In this document: piece by piece, positions 14,798 to 21,648 of the stretch
How positions within the stretch are numbered: the first letter of the stretch is position 1
Layout of the letters: each line of letters starts with the position of its first letter
Assembly: GCA_050116415.1 (NCBI GenBank)
Contig: JASFOS010000022.1
Coordinates: 1 to 21,648, forward strand
Source: JARRJY01 sp050116415
Lineage (GTDB): Bacteria; Pseudomonadota; Gammaproteobacteria; UBA6429; Thiohalophilaceae
Reading direction: 5' to 3'
Length of the DNA stretch: 21,648 nucleotides
Made by a program: the position numbers and the translations under genes
The notes under the pieces: generated by a model
Databases searched by the model: none
Seen by the model: the letters and a program-made list of their open reading frames with translations, nothing else
What the model was told of the DNA's origin: nothing

Positions 14798-14828
14798 TGT
14801 TCCGTGCAGAAAAAGTCTGCACGGAACA
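14798..14828 (-). terminator. 13-bp perfect hairpin between pilQ and aroK
   Basis: TGTTCCGTGCAGA and its exact complement are separated by 5 bases. On the minus strand the hairpin starts 12 bp after the pilQ stop and is followed by CTTGATTTCTTTTTC, a T-rich but interrupted tail. This fits a Rho-independent terminator or attenuator that lowers read-through from the pil genes into aroKB. Confidence 0.65.
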
Positions 14829-14840
14829 GCGATGTGATTT

Positions 14841-16904
14841 TTACAGGGAGGCGCTTTCTTTGACGATTTTAGGTGTGACGAAAATCAGCAGTTCCTGCTT
14901 GTTGTTGATTTCGACACGGTTACGGAACAGTACACCGACCAGTGGCAGGTCGCCAAAGAAAGGTACCCGGTTGATGGATTTACTCTTATCCTGCTCGTAG
15001 ATACCACCCAGTACAATGGTTTCACCGTTATCCACCAGGACCTGGGTTTGCACCGACTGGGTATTGATAGGTGGGTTGTTCTCACCAACCAGGTTACCGA
15101 AATCAGGTTCATCCTTGTTTACTTTCAGGTCCATGATAATGCGGTCATCAGGCGTGATCTGTGGCGTAACATCAAGGCTCAGTACCGCTTTCTTGAACAG
15201 GGTTGAGACCTTTCCGTTTTCATCAGTTTGCGTATAAGGTACTTCCTGACCGGCTTCGATACGGGCCTGTTTCTGGTTTGAAGTAATGACGCGAGGGCTG
15301 GCCACCGTTTCCGAGGCACCCTCAGCCTGGGCGGCGGACAACTCAAGCTCGACTAATGTTCCCAGTGGCAATTTGGCCACGGCCAGGCCCAGTGAGCCCG
15401 CGGCAGAAACCGGCAGGTTAACATTATAACGTCCAGGTGCCGTCAGGGTTGTGCCGTTGATAAGCTGGGTGGTGCCATTCAGAGTGCCGGACATGACATT
15501 CTGATCACCGTCACTATCGGTATAGTTTCGCGAGACACCAAAACGTACACCCAGTGAGTCACTGAAATTATTGGCTGCCAGTACGATGCGTGATTCGATC
15601 AGAACCTGGCGTACCGGAATATCCAGTTCCCTGACCAGCGCGATGACCGACTCGATGTTCGCAATCGTGTCTTTCAATAAAAGACGGTTGGTACGTTGAT
15701 CAACAGATAAGCGCCCACGCTTGGAGAGCAGGCTGGTATCTTTCGATTTGATTAGTTTTGCCAAATCAGAGGCCTTGGCATAATTTACCTGGATAGATTC
15801 GCTGTATAATGGTGCATTGTCTTCGATGGAGGCCTGTACCTTGTTGCGTGCGGCAATTTCTTCTATTGGCGCGACAGACAGTACATTACCTTCTTTTTGT
15901 ACACCAAGTCCCTTGGTACGCAGGATGATATCCAGCGCCTGGTCCCAGGGGACATTTTTCAGTCTCAGCGTTAACTGACCCTTGACTGATTCGCTGGTTA
16001 CCAGGTTAAGCCCGGTAAAATCAGCAATCAGCTGTAACACTGCGCGCACATCAATTTTCTGGAAGTTCAGTGATAAACGCTCACCTTTGTAGGTTTTCTT
16101 GTGGGCCGGTTCCTTTTTCTCTTTTACAACCGGTTTTACATCAATAGTAAAGGTGTTATCAGTCTGGTAGGCAATGTGGTCGAATTCATCAGTTGCACTG
16201 ATAATCAGTCGTGCATCATTGCCATGGTTGAAAGAGTCCACCGTTTTCACCAGGGTTGCAAAATCGATAACATCGATACGACGTTCCAGGTTTTCGGGTA
16301 CCGAGCTGTTTTTGATCGTGACAACAATGTCTTTACCGCGTTTTTTCATATCGACGGGGGTGTTGGGATCGGCCAGGGTAATCTGGATACGGCCTTCGCC
16401 TTTTTCTCCACGGCGGAAATCGATGTCCTGTACATTGTTTGCAACAGTTTGTGGCGCTGCGCCAGCAAAGGTTTCGGCAGGTGCTTCATCACCGCCGGTG
16501 CCCCCCAGTGTTATGACAATGTCATTACCTTCGGTCACGGTGTTATAACTGGTCAGCTTGGCAAGATTCAGTACTACGCGGGTTCTGCCACCTGCTTCAA
16601 TAGCGGTGATACTACGTGCCGCGCCAATGCCAATGGGATGAGTTTTCTTTGCCATGTCGATAGTGGTGTTGGGCAAATCAAAGGCAATACGGGCAGGGTT
16701 ATCAACCGTGAAACTTCCGGGGACAACCGCCGTGTTGGCCATACTTAAACGAATCTGTACCTGTTCACCTGGCAGGGTAGTGTATGATATGCCTGTTAGC
16801 GTGTTTGGCTGGGCATTTATTGCCGCCTGAGAAGAAACACTCCATAAGGCCAGCCCGATAATTAAACTTGCCGACCACGTGATTTTGTTCATTATAGTAT
16901 TCAT
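14841..16904 (-). CDS. pilQ: Type IV pilus secretin PilQ
   Basis: The 687-residue outer-membrane secretin through which the type IV pilus exits. A signal peptide ends near A27 (SQA|A). Two AMIN domains, which bind peptidoglycan, span about 38-133 and 157-257. An STN/N0 domain follows at about 277-345, then an N1-type secretin domain at about 366-435. The secretin barrel runs from about 455 to 682, with the VPYTQ and VPFFGDLPLVGVLF motifs. Domain order and length are those of gammaproteobacterial PilQ. The ATG at 16904 is supported by GGAG 8 bases upstream; an ATG four codons later is the alternative. It lies 20 bp after pilP in the pilMNOPQ operon. Confidence 0.97.
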   Translation of the reverse strand: MNTIMNKITWSASLIIGLALWSVSSQAAINAQPNTLTGISYTTLPGEQVQIRLSMANTAVVPGSFTVDNPARIAFDLPNTTIDMAKKTHPIGIGAARSITAIEAGGRTRVVLNLAKLTSYNTVTEGNDIVITLGGTGGDEAPAETFAGAAPQTVANNVQDIDFRRGEKGEGRIQITLADPNTPVDMKKRGKDIVVTIKNSSVPENLERRIDVIDFATLVKTVDSFNHGNDARLIISATDEFDHIAYQTDNTFTIDVKPVVKEKKEPAHKKTYKGERLSLNFQKIDVRAVLQLIADFTGLNLVTSESVKGQLTLRLKNVPWDQALDIILRTKGLGVQKEGNVLSVAPIEEIAARNKVQASIEDNAPLYSESIQVNYAKASDLAKLIKSKDTSLLSKRGRLSVDQRTNRLLLKDTIANIESVIALVRELDIPVRQVLIESRIVLAANNFSDSLGVRFGVSRNYTDSDGDQNVMSGTLNGTTQLINGTTLTAPGRYNVNLPVSAAGSLGLAVAKLPLGTLVELELSAAQAEGASETVASPRVITSNQKQARIEAGQEVPYTQTDENGKVSTLFKKAVLSLDVTPQITPDDRIIMDLKVNKDEPDFGNLVGENNPPINTQSVQTQVLVDNGETIVLGGIYEQDKSKSINRVPFFGDLPLVGVLFRNRVEINNKQELLIFVTPKIVKESASL

Positions 16905-16924
16905 AGTTACTACTCCATCAAGCG

Positions 16925-17479
16925 TTATTCACTGAGTGAGATAGACGCTTCACGTTCTACCCAGCCACCTAAACCATTCGGTATAATTTCTTTGATTTTG
17001 ATAGCAGTTTCGTTAATTGACAGTATCTCACCGTAGTTTTTACCCAGGTGATTTCCTACTTGCACACGATAAACTGTTTTATCCGGTGCTGATATTAAGC
17101 CCCAACGGATCCCCTCTTTTTCCAGGTGACCAACGAAGGCAAGCGTATCAAGGGGGAATTGCTCCAGAGCTTCACGTTTGCGGTTCATGTCCGGGCGCAG
17201 GCCGTTTGTTTCTTCCTGTTCCTCTGCATCGCTCAAGGCAAACGAAGTAAAAGGTTCCCTGAGTTCATGCGCACTGTAGGCAAAAGTGGCATAGGGTTTA
17301 ACCTCGGGGAGTGGTTCTACACGGCCTTTTTTCTGTGCTTTCACCCTGTCGACATAAGCCTGTAAATCACCATGCTGTTCGCTTGAGCATGCTGTTATTG
17401 ACGTAATAGCAACGGCGAGTAAACCGAGTTGTAAGGTACTCAGCAAAAAAGGGCGATTATGTTTTTTTATTTGCTTCAT
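16925..17479 (-). CDS. pilP: Type IV pilus assembly lipoprotein PilP
   Basis: A 184-residue inner-membrane lipoprotein that links the PilMNO platform to the PilQ secretin across the periplasm. The N-terminal signal has a hydrophobic core (11-27) and a lipobox ending ITAC with C31 as the lipidated residue. A charged, flexible stretch (32-105) follows; the folded beta domain lies at about 110-184, with V-G-x-L...W-G-L and the closing W-V-E-R-E strand typical of PilP. The gene sits between pilO (12 bp gap) and pilQ (20 bp gap). An AGG lies upstream of its ATG. Sequence and position agree, so the call is firm. Confidence 0.95.
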   Translation of the reverse strand: MKQIKKHNRPFLLSTLQLGLLAVAITSITACSSEQHGDLQAYVDRVKAQKKGRVEPLPEVKPYATFAYSAHELREPFTSFALSDAEEQEETNGLRPDMNRKREALEQFPLDTLAFVGHLEKEGIRWGLISAPDKTVYRVQVGNHLGKNYGEILSINETAIKIKEIIPNGLGGWVEREASISLSE

Positions 17480-17491
17480 GGTTCTAACCTG

Positions 17492-18118
17492 CTATCGACG
17501 CCGTTTTTTACGTTTTTTCTTGCTTTGTGAGGCAATTTCGTTCTCATCCAGGTAACGGTAGGTCTTTGCCGTAATACTCATGGTCAAGTCTTTGGATTTT
17601 TTTCTTGGTTTGATGGAGATGTTGTGCAAAGTAACGATACGTGGTAATGCGGCCACGCCACTGATGAAATCACCAAACTCGTGATAAGTGCCCTTGACTT
17701 GAATGCTTATGGGGAGTTCAGCATAGAACTCGATGAACTTTTCTTTGCCGGGTTTGAACAATTCAAATTCAATACCACTGGCAAGCCCGGTTTGCGAAAT
17801 GTCGATTAGCAGGTCCTCTACTTCGGTTTTGCTGGGCAGTTGCCGCAACATCGCGCCAAACGACTCTTTCATTTCCTGCATTTGTTTTTTATAGGCATCC
17901 AGGTTTGCCGCTTTTGCCTGTTTTTTCTCAAATGATTTTTTTAACCTGACTTCCCGTTTTTCCTGTTTAGCTAAAGTTTCCTGCTGAGACTTGATATCCA
18001 GAAAATAACCCAGTGTCAGTACTATCACGCATACGATGATAATAATCACCGCCTTGGCCGCCATCGGCCATGAGCCTATGGTGCTTAAATCAAGATCATT
18101 CAGGTCAAAGTCCTTCAT
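17492..18118 (-). CDS. pilO: Type IV pilus alignment protein PilO
   Basis: A 208-residue bitopic inner-membrane protein that pairs with PilN in the alignment complex. A short cytoplasmic N-terminus (1-21) precedes one membrane helix (about 22-40). A long charged coiled coil (about 42-92) follows, then a ferredoxin-like periplasmic domain (about 95-190). The last nine residues are all Lys or Arg, an uncommon ending for a domain expected in the periplasm. The start overlaps the pilN stop by 4 bp (ATGA) and has a strong AGGAGG 7 bases upstream, so the two should be made in matched amounts. Confidence 0.95.
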   Translation of the reverse strand: MKDFDLNDLDLSTIGSWPMAAKAVIIIIVCVIVLTLGYFLDIKSQQETLAKQEKREVRLKKSFEKKQAKAANLDAYKKQMQEMKESFGAMLRQLPSKTEVEDLLIDISQTGLASGIEFELFKPGKEKFIEFYAELPISIQVKGTYHEFGDFISGVAALPRIVTLHNISIKPRKKSKDLTMSITAKTYRYLDENEIASQSKKKRKKRRR

Positions 18119-18678
18119 TTTTTAACCTCCTGATCTTTCTGGCTGGTCTGCTGAAGTACCAGCGAGAATCTGCGGGTTGCTTCGGCATCTTTCTTATCTG
18201 ATTTAATAACGTTCAACTTGGGATTGGTGAACCACGGTGATGATTCGATATTTCTCATTAGGGCAGAAACACGGGCATTGGATTGAGCAAGGCCGTTGAC
18301 GCTAATCTTCTTACCTGATTGCTTGTAATCAAGCAGGTAAACGCCATCAGGAATGATGCGCACCAGTTCATCAAAGCGATGTACGATTTCCGGGCGATTA
18401 AGCTGTAATTGCTGGATAACCTGCATGCGCGCCAGCAAGCGTCTTTTTTCTTCAGCTAGGGTTTCAATTTCCTTGATTTGTTTATCAACTTTGGCAATTT
18501 CGCGCTTCAGAAATGCGTTACGTGATTTTTGATAATCTATCATGCGCGAATACTGCAAATGCACCGCAAGGATGACAAAACCGACGAATACCACCGATAA
18601 AATTGTAATCGAAGCAAATTGTTTTTGTTGTTCTTTGCGTTTTTCTTCACGCCACGGTAATAAGTTAATACGTGCCAT
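18115..18678 (-). CDS. pilN: Type IV pilus alignment protein PilN
   Basis: A 187-residue bitopic inner-membrane protein. It opens MARINLLPWRE; the INLLPWR segment (4-10) is the conserved cytoplasmic tail that docks into PilM. A membrane helix (about 22-42) is followed by a charged coiled coil (about 48-90) and a periplasmic ferredoxin-like domain (about 95-175), the fold shared with PilO. The start codon overlaps the pilM stop (TGATG) and is served by a GAGGAG 9 bases upstream. The gene ends inside pilO by 4 bp. Order and overlaps are typical of pilMNOPQ operons. Confidence 0.96.
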   Translation of the reverse strand: MARINLLPWREEKRKEQQKQFASITILSVVFVGFVILAVHLQYSRMIDYQKSRNAFLKREIAKVDKQIKEIETLAEEKRRLLARMQVIQQLQLNRPEIVHRFDELVRIIPDGVYLLDYKQSGKKISVNGLAQSNARVSALMRNIESSPWFTNPKLNVIKSDKKDAEATRRFSLVLQQTSQKDQEVKK

Positions 18679-19748
18679 CAGTCAAAACTCCTCATGGCAA
18701 GGCCGCAGGCGATAATCAGCGCCGGGGCATCGTTACTCAGGCTTTGGGCTTTCACGCGTGAAGCCAGTGTCATGTTACTGAACGGGTTTGCAATCGAGGT
18801 ATGAACGCCCAGTTTATTGGCAACCATTTCATCTATACCAGGGATCATGGCGCTACCGCCGGCCAGCACCAGGTGGTCAACATGGTTGTACTGTGTTGAG
18901 CCGTAGAAAAACTGCAACGAGCGGCTAACCTGTTGTGCCATGGCTTCTTTAAATGGCTCTAATACTTCGGGCACATAGTTATCAGGCAGGCCACCCTGAC
19001 GCTTGGCCATACCGGCCTCTTCGTAAGACAGTCCGTAGCGACGTTGAATTTCTTCTGTTAACTGTTTACCACCGAACACCTGTTCATGAGTATAAATTGA
19101 TTTGAGATCATGCATCACGTTGAGCGTGGTCATGGTGGCACCGACGTCAACCACGGCGATGGTCTGATCGACCCCCTGTTCCGGCAATTGCGGTGCCATG
19201 ATGGAGAAGGCATTTTCAATGGCATAGGCTTCTACATCGATAACCTTGGCTTTCAGGCCTGCCAGCTCTATGGCCGCCACACGTACGTCAACGTTTTCGC
19301 TGCGTGATGCTGCGAGCAACACGTCAACGCGTTCGGGATCATTTTCCGATGGGCCCAGTACTTCAAAGTCCAGGTTAACTTCTTCCAGGGGATAGGGAAT
19401 ATATTGATCAGCTTCCAGCTGGATTTGCTGTTCCATGTCATCTTCACTGAGTGAAGCCGGCATGGCGATGACCTTGGTAATTACCGCGGAGCCGGCTACG
19501 GCGGCGGCGGCATTCTTAGTGCGTGTTCCGGAACGTTTTACCGCACGTTTTATCGCCTCACCGACGGCTTCTACATCCGAGATGTTTTTCTCGATGACAG
19601 AATTGGGTGGTAGCGGCTCAACCGCATAACTTTCCACACGATAGCGATCACCGCTACGGCCAAGTTCCAGAAGCTTGACAGCGGTGGAGCTAATATCCAA
19701 CCCGACTACCGCGGGTGTTTTCGATTTAAAAATATCAGTGAGACCCAT
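18678..19748 (-). CDS. pilM: Type IV pilus actin-like ATPase PilM
   Basis: A 356-residue cytoplasmic protein of the actin/FtsA fold that binds nucleotide and the PilN tail at the base of the pilus machine. The first phosphate motif is VVGLDISSTAVK (14-25). The second phosphate motif shows as VVDVGATMT near residues 201-209, and the adenosine motif as LVLAGGSAMIPG near 297-308. Length is normal. It is the first gene of the pil operon, with a good promoter about 40 bp upstream (19786-19814) and a divergent mrcA beyond it. The ribosome site is weak (purine-rich AAAGAAAAAA). Confidence 0.97.
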   Translation of the reverse strand: MGLTDIFKSKTPAVVGLDISSTAVKLLELGRSGDRYRVESYAVEPLPPNSVIEKNISDVEAVGEAIKRAVKRSGTRTKNAAAAVAGSAVITKVIAMPASLSEDDMEQQIQLEADQYIPYPLEEVNLDFEVLGPSENDPERVDVLLAASRSENVDVRVAAIELAGLKAKVIDVEAYAIENAFSIMAPQLPEQGVDQTIAVVDVGATMTTLNVMHDLKSIYTHEQVFGGKQLTEEIQRRYGLSYEEAGMAKRQGGLPDNYVPEVLEPFKEAMAQQVSRSLQFFYGSTQYNHVDHLVLAGGSAMIPGIDEMVANKLGVHTSIANPFSNMTLASRVKAQSLSNDAPALIIACGLAMRSFD

Positions 19749-19785
19749 TTTTTTCTTTTATTACCTTAGGGTTACAGGAGTTATA

Positions 19786-19814
19786 TGTATAACTACTTTA
19801 GGTTTCAGAGTCAA
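19786..19814 (-). promoter_or_regulatory. Sigma70-type promoter of the pilM operon
   Basis: On the minus strand TTGACT (19814-19809, 5/6) and TATACA (19791-19786, 4/6) are spaced by exactly 17 bp. Transcription should start near 19779, leaving a leader of about 31 bases before the pilM ATG. Confidence 0.65.
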
Positions 19815-19822
19815 CTATAGGT

Positions 19823-19851
19823 CAAATAATGGATAAATACAAATAATCCAT
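19823..19851. repeat. Overlapping direct and inverted repeats between pilM and mrcA
   Basis: CAAATAAT occurs twice with a 17-bp period (19823-19830 and 19840-19847). Overlapping it, ATGGAT (19829-19834) and ATCCAT (19846-19851) form an inverted repeat with an 11-bp spacer. The cluster starts about 9 bp upstream of the pilM -35 box and ends about 22 bp before the mrcA -10-like box, a natural place for an operator serving both genes. No known regulator motif was recognised. Confidence 0.45.
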
Positions 19852-19873
19852 AGTTTTGTTCTTGCATACCTTA

Positions 19874-19879
19874 TATACT
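19874..19879 (+). promoter_or_regulatory. -10-like box for mrcA
   Basis: TATACT (5/6) lies 50 bp before the mrcA ATG on the plus strand. The hexamer 17 bp upstream (TAGTTT) is a poor -35, so the promoter may need an activator or lie elsewhere in the AT-rich gap. Confidence 0.35.
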
Positions 19880-19929
19880 CTTTCCATTTCTATCGGTACG
19901 CAGAGAAATAGTTTTAATATTTTTATTCC

Positions 19930-21648
19930 ATGAAACCTGTTTTTAAGAAATTCGTCACATTTATCGTCGCATCTGCCTTAACGCTGGGCTTGTTGGGGAC
20001 ATTCGGCCTCTTGATTGCCTATGTTTATATCACGCCCGGGTTGCCGGACATTGATACCCTCAAGGATGTAAAGCTCCAGGTACCTTTGCGAGTCTATTCG
20101 CGGGAAGGCGACCTCATCGCCGAGTTCGGTGAAATGAAGCGCTCCCCGCTGAGTTATGAAGAATTCCCGCCCAAGTTGATCGAGGCAGTACTGGCAGCTG
20201 AAGATGACCGCTTTTTCGAACACCCCGGGGTGGATTACCAGGGGATATTGCGCGCCGCGTTTCACCTGATTCGTACCGGGGAAAAGGGACAGGGTGGCAG
20301 TACCATCACCATGCAGGTGGCGCGGAACTTTTTTCTCAGTCGCGAAAAAACCTTCTTGCGTAAATTTAATGAAATCTTCCTGGCACTGAAAATCGAGGAC
20401 GAACTCAGTAAGGAGGATATCCTGGCGCTTTACCTCAACAAGATTTACCTGGGCAAACGCGCTTACGGTTTTGCTGCGGCCGCCCAGGTCTACTATGGCA
20501 AAAAACTGGATGAGTTGAGCATCGCGGAAATTGCCATGATTGCCGGTTTGCCCAAGGCGCCATCACGCTATAACCCGGTGGTAAACCCTGAGCGCGCCCG
20601 GATTCGCCGCAACTATGTGCTGGGCCGCATGCATGCGCTGGCGTTTATTTCCGACGAGGAATACCAGGCGGCATTGGGCTGGAAAGATGTGGCCAGCGTG
20701 CATGGCCAGGATATCGACCTGGAAGCACCATATATCGCGGAGATGGCGCGCAGTGCCATGCTGGAACGCTTTGGCGAAAAAGCCTATACCGAAGGTTACA
20801 AGGTGGTGACCACTATCGAGTCCCGTCACCAGAAGGTGGCCAACAAGTCACTGCGCCAGGCCCTGCTGGAATATGATCGACGCCATGGTTACCGGGGAAC
20901 GCTTGGCCACGTGGCCTTGTTTGAAACCGGTGCGGACAACAAAACCGGGCAGGCAAAGCAGCAGGCCGCTGCAGAGGACGAAGCAGGCAGCGAGCAGGTA
21001 TTGAGTGATGAATTTGATGTTTGGCAGCAGGCGCTTGAAAAGTTCGAAGCGGTCGGCAACCTGACTCCCGCCGTCGTGATACAACTGGACGAGCAGGCCG
21101 TGTATGCCTATACCGCCGAGCAAACAGTCGTTCATATTCCCTGGGACAAACTGAAGTGGGCTCGTCAGTATATTGATGACGCCCATCGTGGCCCCGAGCT
21201 CGAGAAGGCCACCGACGTGCTGGCCGAAGGCGACGTGATTTATACTACTCCGGCACAACAACCCGGTTGCAGCTGGCTTGCCCAGCAACCCAAGGTTGGG
21301 GGTGCACTGGTGGCATTGCGGCCCAACGATGGTTCGATTCAGGCGGCCGTGGGCGGTTTTGACTTTTATGAAAGCAAGTTCAACCGCGTTATCCAGGCCA
21401 AGCGCCAACCTGGCTCCAGCTTCAAGCCGTTTATCTATACGGCTGCCCTGGATAAAGGCTACACCGCAGCCAGCGTCATCAACGATGCCCCAGTGGTATT
21501 CGATGCACCTGGCCTGGAAGATACCTGGCGGCCGGAAAATTACAGCGGCAAGTTCTATGGCCCGACGCGTTTACGCCAGGCGCTGATTAAATCGCGCAAC
21601 CTGGTTTCAATCCGCCTGATGCGTGATATCGGTATTGGTTATTCGGTG
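19930..21648 (+). CDS. mrcA: Penicillin-binding protein 1A (3' end off window)
   Basis: 573 intact codons of a class A penicillin-binding protein, which both polymerises glycan strands and cross-links peptides at the inner membrane. A short cytoplasmic tail and membrane anchor (about 10-33) lead into the GT51 glycosyltransferase domain. Its catalytic E91 lies in AAEDDRFFEH, with GGSTITMQVARNFF (122-135) and the KIYLGKRAYGF motif (171-181) following. An OB-like insertion domain covers about 318-450, with an Ala/Glu/Gln-rich stretch at 335-358. The transpeptidase domain has the active-site S496 in SSFK (496-499) and the SRN motif (555-557); the KTG motif would lie past the window edge. The ATG at 19930 fits the family N-terminus but lacks a clear ribosome site. 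It is divergent from pilM, the usual neighbour of ponA/mrcA. The minus-strand frame at 20848-21408 is a shadow. Confidence 0.96.
   Translation, partial: MKPVFKKFVTFIVASALTLGLLGTFGLLIAYVYITPGLPDIDTLKDVKLQVPLRVYSREGDLIAEFGEMKRSPLSYEEFPPKLIEAVLAAEDDRFFEHPGVDYQGILRAAFHLIRTGEKGQGGSTITMQVARNFFLSREKTFLRKFNEIFLALKIEDELSKEDILALYLNKIYLGKRAYGFAAAAQVYYGKKLDELSIAEIAMIAGLPKAPSRYNPVVNPERARIRRNYVLGRMHALAFISDEEYQAALGWKDVASVHGQDIDLEAPYIAEMARSAMLERFGEKAYTEGYKVVTTIESRHQKVANKSLRQALLEYDRRHGYRGTLGHVALFETGADNKTGQAKQQAAAEDEAGSEQVLSDEFDVWQQALEKFEAVGNLTPAVVIQLDEQAVYAYTAEQTVVHIPWDKLKWARQYIDDAHRGPELEKATDVLAEGDVIYTTPAQQPGCSWLAQQPKVGGALVALRPNDGSIQAAVGGFDFYESKFNRVIQAKRQPGSSFKPFIYTAALDKGYTAASVINDAPVVFDAPGLEDTWRPENYSGKFYGPTRLRQALIKSRNLVSIRLMRDIGIGYSV

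Noticed and set aside
20848..21408. 186-codon minus-strand open frame
   Set aside because: It is antisense to the mrcA OB and transpeptidase regions, which read through without a stop.

Overview
The window looks like a chromosomal core segment of a gammaproteobacterium. The gene order mrcA / pilMNOPQ-aroK-aroB ... SPOR-domain gene-gltB-gltD-hemE is, from memory, the order known from Pseudomonas and relatives, and every protein reads as an ordinary gammaproteobacterial family member. Base composition is moderate and even, and no insertion sequence, prophage, CRISPR array, tRNA or rRNA was seen. The species cannot be named from this sequence.

Layout, left to right. (1) 1-481, minus: start of a cysteine-rich DUF2797 protein, cut by the window edge. 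(2) 482-703: the longest gene-free stretch (222 bp), holding at most weak promoter-like signals. (3) 704-2247, plus: a small DUF2892 membrane protein translationally coupled to a membrane histidine kinase with no response regulator nearby. (4) 2256-19748, minus: thirteen co-oriented genes. In transcription order they are pilM, pilN, pilO, pilP, pilQ, aroK, aroB, a dgt-like dNTPase, a small WGR protein, a DamX-like ATPase/SPOR protein, gltB, gltD and hemE. (5) 19930-21648, plus: mrcA (PBP1A), divergent from pilM and cut by the right edge.

Functionally, pilMNOPQ encodes the type IV pilus alignment complex and outer-membrane secretin. aroK and aroB are shikimate-pathway enzymes. The DamX-like protein probably acts at the division septum, and mrcA makes peptidoglycan. 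gltBD is NADPH glutamate synthase and hemE is a haem/tetrapyrrole enzyme. The long run is probably split into several transcripts: a good sigma70-type promoter precedes pilM, a perfect 13-bp hairpin separates pilQ from aroK, tandem promoter candidates precede gltB, and a terminator-like hairpin follows gltD.

No clearly new system was found. The points most worth a second look are the multi-domain DamX-like protein (ATPase, membrane helix, Ig/IPT-like domain, two SPOR repeats), the DUF2892-kinase pair, the hairpin-rich pilQ-aroK junction where the aroK start codon lies in an inverted repeat, and a direct-plus-inverted repeat between the divergent pilM and mrcA genes.
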